From positions 2,436-25,530 of the forward strand of contig AVPN01000798.1 in NCBI GenBank assembly GCA_000695325.1: a stretch of 23,095 nucleotides of DNA, read 5' to 3'. Each line of letters starts with the position of its first letter. The first letter of the stretch is position 1. The notes below the pieces were generated by a model that searched no databases, was not told the origin of the DNA, and saw only the letters and a list, made by a program, of their open reading frames with translations. Source of the DNA: Pleurobrachia bachei (taxonomy: Eukaryota > Ctenophora > Tentaculata > Cydippida > Pleurobrachiidae). Positions 17,279-23,095 of this stretch are shown one piece after another. The translations under genes were made by a program, and so were the position numbers.

Positions 17279-17594
17279 TTGGGTACAGCACAATTTTAAA
17301 TTTTTTTAAAATCGATTCGTATTTTTTTAAATCGGTCGTTATTTCTCAAAAATCAGATCCTGTATAAAGTGAAAACTTTTCACTTTTTTCATAATATAAG
17401 TGCCCTGCTCGTGAGGGCGATGCCCTACACCCCGGCCAGGGATGTTTCACACTGCCCCGGGTCCCGCCCCTGCCCCTGGAAGCAGTTCGATTCAAATGTA
17501 ACTATTGAATTGAATTGAACGAGGCTCAGCCACTATTTATAACTTTGTTTTTCAAATCGTTCATCTAACCCTTGATAGTGTCCAAAAAGGTAGG
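17279..17594. other. Spacer before the ODAD3 copies
   Basis: AT-rich sequence with poly-T/A runs (17293-17345), then a GC-rich stretch (about 17400-17480, CCCCGGCC and CCCCGGGTCCCGCCCC). GAGGCTCAGCC at about 17521 matches, inverted, a motif at about 4366, suggesting a shared dispersed repeat. No gene is seen. The junction with the tandem unit is at 17581/17582. Nothing identifies a core promoter. Confidence 0.4.
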
Positions 17595-20236
17595 ATGGAC
17601 AACACAGCAGCGATACAGGAGGAAATCGAGGAGCTTCGGAAGAAGCTAAACCTCACGGATGGCGACCGAAAAGCGTACCTTGAGAGCTCGGAAATCACAA
17701 TGAACAAAAACAAGGAACAGATTGCAAAGTTGAGACTCCGCAACAAGAAGCTCCACCAAGAACTGGCCATTGCTAAGGGTCAGGCAGGGGATGAGGAAGT
17801 GATCTTGAGTGCGTTCAATGCCTCAACCCGGAATGAGGTGTCCTTGGTCCGCAGTGGTATTCTCAGCCAGGAGAAAGTGATTGCAAAGTACGACCAGAAA
17901 GTTTGCGAGCTGATCAAGCAGTACAATGCCCTGTGCCACAAGGCAAACTGTAAGGAGAAGAAGATCAAACAACTGCAGGTACTTAAATCCAGACCATTGT
18001 TTCATCTGGTATGGGGTTGCCATCACCATGAAACACTTTTTGAAACACTTGAGAGTTGAGATTTTCATTGCACTTCTTACATTTTATCCTTTTTTCTCCT
18101 ACAGACGGATCTAGGCCAGATGAAGGACGATGCGAAAGAGGCTGAGAATGGGGCTACGGGAGAGAATGACAGCTGTCAGACCCTCCGAGTCCTTGAGAAC
18201 CGATTGGACAAGGCCAATATCAAGTGTGTCGAGGCAAACCACATCAACAACACTTACAAGAAGATTCTCTACACGCTACAGGATGTAAGAATTTGTTTCC
18301 CAATCATATGTTTATCAAACTAAGACCCTCTTATCCCCCAAACCACATTATTATCATTTATCTTTCACAGGAGCGTCTTGAGTTTGATAATCATGTGGAC
18401 AGGCTCCAGACGACAATTAAAAACAAGAAGAGGGAGTACCAAGAGATTCTAGTGATGAACAACGAAGCTGAAAGTGCTAGGGATACCGCCAAGGAAGAGC
18501 TCGCTTACCAGGTTCGCAACTTATCCCGTTTATAAGTCTGCCCGGTTTTCGTAGCACTATTCATTACATAAAGTATCAGCAATATATTACCCCTAATTTC
18601 CCATCCAGGACTCTAAAGTGCAACAGAACAAGAGGGAACGAGAGCGGGCTCTCCAGGATTATAAGAAGCAAGCTGATGAAAAGAAGACCCACGCGGAAAA
18701 GGTGGAGAAACGAATGGCTCGGTAAGTCACCTAAATATATATTTGTTCGGTAAGGGATTACTGGTAAAGTGCTCGACAGAGTTAGGATGATTTCCTGAAC
18801 CAATCTTTTCCATATGTACCACTCACTCCATTCTCTTCCATGTTTAGATCTAGTATCCACACTGAAGAGCTAACTGGGGCTGAGAAAGACAAAAAGATGA
18901 TGAGTGGGGAGGAACAGGAGAGGAAGATTATGGGTTACGAGGAGGCCATGCACAAGATTAAGGAGGCTACGGGAGTTTCTGATATCCAGGTTTGAGTGTG
19001 TTTTGAGATTTGATAAAATAGTTTATGTAGGAGCAAGAACGTCTGATTGATCGATCTGTTACCTTTTAGTTCAGGTCATGTCAGATTATAATTCTAGTTC
19101 CAAACCCCAGGTACCGTTACTCATTTAAAACGCGGGCCTTGCATAAAAAGATTGATTCTAAAACTAAAGAGATAATGCATGATGATGATTTGTTATGTTC
19201 TAACCCTCCCGAAACACAGTCTAGCCAGGCAAGATGATTATTATGACAAATCTGTATTCCTCTATCAGGAAGTTGTCCAGCGGTTCCTTCTCCAAGGAGA
19301 GACCCAGAAACATTTGGAGAAGCTGAAGCTCGATAATGAAAAGACCCTCCTTCGACTGAGGGAGGAGAAATTCAAATTCCAGGCAGAATTTGAGAGCATG
19401 AAGTATAGTGGAGAGGCTAAACTTTCCAGTGGACAGAGGATTCTTGAGGATATGCAGGTAAAATTTGGGGGAAATAATTCTCAAAAGTTTTTAATTGAGC
19501 TATGAGTGAAGATTAAAACCAAAGTTTAATAATTCTTCTTTTCTGTGCTAACTTTGAACCACCACTGCTGTGCTTCAGGCCAAGCTTGAGGAGTGTGAGA
19601 CTAAGACTAACGACAGTAAGACCAGACAGGAGAGGATGGACAGAATACTTCTCAATGTCAAGGCTGGAGTGGAGCATTTATCGGACAAACTCATCTCTCT
19701 AAAACTGGTACTGATTAAGTTTTACATCATTTTGCTGAATTTCAATTTTCAAGCCATAGAATATGCGGATGATTCGTTGACATGTCGATGCCACTATTCT
19801 CATCACATTTCCCTTTCAGCCCAAGGGACAAGGACCGGTTCGGCAATCGACATCTACTGGCGACGACTTTATTATTGACCTTCTGGGGCAGTGTGAACAG
19901 AAACTGATGAAGCTGATGGAAGAGCTCGATGGCAAGGATGTGTCTGAGCTTTACAGGTAAAACATGATATAAGTTTGATTCCGGTGTGAAGTGGTATCTG
20001 AGAGAGAAAATTTGGGAGTTTTCTTTCTACGATTTTACTCTTTTCGCTTTCAGTGGAATGGAAGATGAAGAATTCAGGGTTTCGATTGAGAACAAACTAC
20101 CTCAGTACAACGTTCGAATCAACTTACCTGCTGCTAGTGATCGTGGTGCTTACGATGGTAAGATTCTTTCTTGAACTCTCTCGTGACACCTCTAAATTAC
20201 ACCCAACCTCACGAGTGACCTCTCTAAAAAACACCC
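17582..20236 (+). repeat. Tandem duplication unit 1 (2655 bp, ODAD3 exons)
   Basis: It is repeated head to tail at 20237-23095. Exon 1 and the first part of intron 1 are identical, the middle (about 18200-19080) is clearly diverged in introns, and about 19090-20236 is nearly identical again. The join shares a short CC/CCAAAAAGG microhomology. Confidence 0.93.
17595..20157 (+). CDS. ODAD3: Outer dynein arm docking complex subunit 3 (CCDC151), copy 1, nine exons, 3' end missing
   Basis: Exons: 17595-17978, 18105-18284, 18371-18511, 18609-18721, 18848-18989, 19269-19457, 19579-19707, 19820-19956, 20054-20157. All have GT-AG borders and compatible phases, giving about 506 residues. The protein is almost wholly coiled coil and follows CCDC151 throughout: EEIEELRKKL...GDRKAYLESS at the start, LENRLDKANIK, RLEFDNHVDRLQ, ARDTAKEELAYQ, KKQADEKKTHAEKVEKR, FLLQGETQKHLEKLK, LKLDNEKTLLRLREEK, SMKYSGEAKL, and ENKLPQYNVRINLP near the end. 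ODAD3 is part of the complex that docks outer dynein arms onto axonemal doublet microtubules, and its loss immobilises cilia in vertebrates. The last exon ends in phase 1 at a GTAAGA donor, but the next copy begins 80 bases later, so the acidic C-terminal exon expected after it is absent. The start ATG 17595 is the first in frame. A longer 5' end is possible. Confidence 0.88.
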
Positions 20237-20249
20237 CCAAAAAGGTAGG

Positions 20250-23016
20250 ATGGACAACACAGCAGCGATACAGGAGGAAATCGAGGAGCTTCGGAAGAAG
20301 CTAAACCTCACGGATGGCGACCGAAAAGCGTACCTTGAGAGCTCGGAAATCACAATGAACAAAAACAAGGAACAGATTGCAAAGTTGAGACTCCGCAACA
20401 AGAAGCTCCACCAAGAACTGGCCATTGCTAAGGGTCAGGCAGGGGATGAGGAAGTGATCTTGAGTGCGTTCAATGCCTCAACCCGGAATGAGGTGTCCTT
20501 GGTCCGCAGTGGTATTCTCAGCCAGGAGAAAGTGATTGCAAAGTACGACCAGAAAGTTTGCGAGCTGATCAAGCAGTACAATGCCCTGTGCCACAAGGCA
20601 AACTGTAAGGAGAAGAAGATCAAACAACTGCAGGTACTTAAATCCAGACCATTGTTTCAGCGGTAGCATACGATAATGCCTACGGTCAATAATTCCTACA
20701 CCCTGAAACACCTAATTAGAAGGTGGAGGGTAGGCAAAACTGTTTGTAGGCATTATCGTCAACACCAAGGGGGGTAAACGGCAGTTTTGCCTACGGTACA
20801 TAATGCCTACGATGTAGGCAAAACTGCTACTTTACCACTGATGTTGACGATAATGCATACTTTTTGAAACACTTGAGAGTTGAGATTTTCATTGCACTTC
20901 TTACATTTTATCCTTTTTTCTCCTACAGACGGATCTAGGCCAGATGAAGGACGATGCGAAAGAGGCTGAGAATGGGGCTACGGGAGAGAATGACAGCTGT
21001 CAGACCCTCCGAGTCCTTGAGAACCGATTGGACAAGGCCAATATCAAGTGTGTTGAGGCAAACCATATCAATAACACTTACAAGAAGATTCTCTACACGC
21101 TACAGGATGTAAGAATTTTGATCCCAATCATGTTTATCAAACGAAAACTCTCTATTTTAGCCCCCATTATTATCATTTATTTTGCCCAGGAGCGTCTTGA
21201 ATTTGATAATCATGTGGACAGGCTCCAGACGACAATTAAAAACAAGAAGAGGGAGTACCAAGAGATTCTAGTGATGAACAACGAAGCTGAAAGTGCTAGG
21301 GATACCGCCAAGGAAGAGCTCGCTTATCAGGTTCGAAAAGAAAACTTATCTCGTATTATTTTTAAGTTTGTCCGGTTTTGGTAAAACTATTCATTCCACA
21401 AAGTATAAACAATATATTACCAGAAAATTATCAAAGTATCAGCAATATATCACCCCTAAATTTCCCATCCAGGACTCTAAAGTACAGCAAAACAAGAGAG
21501 AACGAGAGCGGGCTCTCCAGGATTATAAGAAGCAGGCAGATGAAAAGAAGACCCATGCGGAAAAGGTGGAGAAACGAATGGCTCGGTAAGTCACCAGAAC
21601 ATTGATTTCTGGATGGGATTCTTGGTAAAGTGCTCGACAGAGTTAGGATGATTTCCTGAACCAATACACCCCCTTTGTACGGCTAACTCCATTCCTCCAT
21701 TTAGATCTAGTATCCATACTGAAGAGCTGACTGGGGCGGAGAAAGACAAAAAGATGATGAGTGGTGAGGAACAGGAGAGGAAGATTATGGGATACGAGGA
21801 GGCCATGCACAAGATCAAGGAGGCCACGGGAGTTTCTGATATCCAGGTTTGAGTGTGTTTTGATAAAATAATTTATGTAGGAGCAAAATCATCTTATTGA
21901 TAGATCTGTTACATTAAATTTAGTACATAACAGGCCATGTCCGATTATTATTCTAGTTCCAAACCCCAGGTACCGTTACTAATTTAAAACGCGGGCCTTG
22001 CATAAAAAGATTGATTCTAAAACTAAAGAGATAATGCATGATGATGATTTGTTATGTTCTAACCCTCCCGAAACACAGTCTAGCCAGGCAAGATGATTAT
22101 TATGACAAATCTGTATTCCTCTATCAGGAAGTTGTCCAGCGGTTCCTTCTCCAAGGAGAGACCCAGAAACATTTGGAGAAGCTGAAGCTCGATAATGAAA
22201 AGACCCTCCTTCGACTGAGGGAGGAGAAATTCAAATTCCAGGCAGAATTTGAGAGCATGAAGTATAGTGGAGAGGCTAAACTTTCCAGTGGACAGAGGAT
22301 TCTTGAGGATATGCAGGTAAAATTTGGGGGACATAATTCTCAAAAGTTTTTAATTGAGCTATGAGTGAAGATTAAAACCAAAGTTTAATAATTCTTCTTT
22401 TCTGTGCTAACTTTGAACCACCACTGCTGTGCTTCAGGCCAAGCTTGAGGAGTGTGAGACTAAGACTAACGATAGTAAGACCAGACAGGAGAGGATGGAC
22501 AGAAGCTTGCTCAATGTCAAGGCTGGAGTGGAGCATTTATCGGACAAACTCATCTCTCTAAAACTGGTACTGATTAAGTTTTACATCATTTTGCTGAATT
22601 TCAATTTTCAAGCCATAGACTATGCGGATGATTCGTTGACATGTCGATGCTACTATTCTCATCACATTTCCCTTTCAGCCCAAGGGACAAGGACCGGTTC
22701 GGCAATCGACATCTACTGGCGACGACTTTATTATTGACCTTCTGGGGCAGTGTGAACAGAAACTGATGAAGCTGATGGAAGAGCTCGATGGCAAGGATGT
22801 CTCTGAGCTTTACAGGTAAAACATGATATAAGTTTGATTCCGGTGTGAAATGGTATCTGAGAGAGAAAATTTGGGAGTTTTCTTTCTACGATTTTACTCT
22901 TTTCGCTTTCAGTGGAATGGAAGATGAAGAATTCAGGGTTTCGATTGAGAACAAACTACCTCAGTACAACGTTCGAATCAACTTACCTGCTGCTAGTGAT
23001 CGTGGTGCTTACGATG
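20250..23016 (+). CDS. ODAD3: Outer dynein arm docking complex subunit 3 (CCDC151), copy 2, nine exons visible
   Basis: Exons: 20250-20633, 20929-21108, 21190-21330, 21473-21585, 21705-21846, 22128-22316, 22438-22566, 22679-22815, 22913-23016. Exon lengths and phases are the same as in copy 1, and the protein is about 506 residues. Nearly all coding differences are synonymous. One exception is Ile to Ser in exon 7 (MDRILLN to MDRSLLN). Introns 2, 3 and 4 differ by many substitutions and short gaps. Upstream of its ATG lies the last intron of copy 1, so no independent promoter is evident. Its continuation is beyond the window. Confidence 0.88.
20660..20858. mobile_element. Hairpin-rich non-autonomous insertion in ODAD3 intron 1 (copy 2 only)
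   Basis: It replaces 30 bases of copy 1 (18004-18033). It is built of short modules in both orientations: TAGGCAAAACTG at 20731-20742 and 20815-20826, with its reverse complement at 20782-20793; ACGATAATGCCTAC at 20670-20683, inverted at 20746-20759 and again, slightly changed, near the right end. The left and right thirds fold on the centre. There is no coding capacity. It looks like a foldback element or MITE. The 30-base loss at the target means it was not a simple clean insertion. Confidence 0.65.
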
Positions 23017-23095
23017 GTAAGATTCTTTCTTGAACTCTCTCGTGACACCTCTAAATTACACCCAACCTCACGAGTGACCTCTCTAAAAAACACCC

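Larger units (their letters stand above)
20237..23095 (+). repeat. Tandem duplication unit 2 (2859 bp, ODAD3 exons)
   Basis: This is the second unit of 17582-20236, longer because of a hairpin-rich insertion at 20660-20858 plus smaller intron length changes. Its last base coincides with the last base of the window, so what follows (a third unit or the missing 3' exons) is not visible. Confidence 0.93.

Noticed and set aside
20157-20250. Splicing from the last exon of ODAD3 copy 1 into copy 2 to make a double-length coiled coil
   Set aside because: The phase happens to fit (phase 1 into GT-AGG-ATG), but the only acceptor, after ACCCCCAAAAAG, has no proper pyrimidine tract and would add an internal Met start. 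No support beyond a one-in-three coincidence.
1-23095. CRISPR arrays, prophage, ribosomal RNA genes or bacterial operons
   Set aside because: No direct-repeat/spacer pattern, rRNA signature or polycistronic layout. The spliced animal genes exclude a bacterial origin.

Overview
The window is nuclear DNA of an animal. The evidence is spliced genes with GT-AG introns of mostly 60-350 bases, a THAP zinc-finger gene, NOSIP, sorbitol dehydrogenase, and the outer-dynein-arm docking gene ODAD3/CCDC151, which implies motile cilia. The compact layout, short introns, tRNA-derived SINE and small hairpin elements fit a small-genome marine invertebrate. A sponge or another early-branching or very heterozygous animal is my guess, but nothing here proves the phylum.

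Layout from left to right: a two-exon THAP-domain gene with an acidic tail (141-672, +); intronless NOSIP (1213-2043, +); two small foldback elements and a TATA-like box; sorbitol dehydrogenase (2566-3609, +); an unrecognised four-exon gene, here called X (3895-6925, +); a second block holding the 3' end of sorbitol dehydrogenase (7132-7516) and a complete second copy of X (7805-9114, +); a secreted N-formylglutamate-amidohydrolase-like gene (9387-10328, -) convergent with X; a minisatellite; a 12-exon gene joining a P-loop GTPase domain to a C-terminal Hsp20/alpha-crystallin domain (11043-15107, +); a partial second copy of its 3' end (15734-17278); and two head-to-tail copies of nine ODAD3 exons (17595-20157 and 20250-23016, +).

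The dominant large-scale feature is head-to-tail tandem duplication. There are four: 3225-7131/7132-9320; nested in it 4241-5476/5477-6712; 14189-15733/15734-17278; and 17582-20236/20237-23095. The window stops exactly on the last base of the final repeat unit. Differences between copies are almost all synonymous and in two of the pairs are concentrated in exons while introns are nearly identical. Either this is a real, conversion-prone duplicated locus, or the assembly has laid diverged haplotypes end to end. The sequence alone cannot decide.

The most interesting protein is the GTPase-Hsp20 fusion. The most interesting rearrangement is the duplicated exon pair in X, which has matching phases and would give an in-frame 89-residue internal repeat. 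The genes share no obvious pathway. They look like ordinary neighbours rather than a functional cluster.
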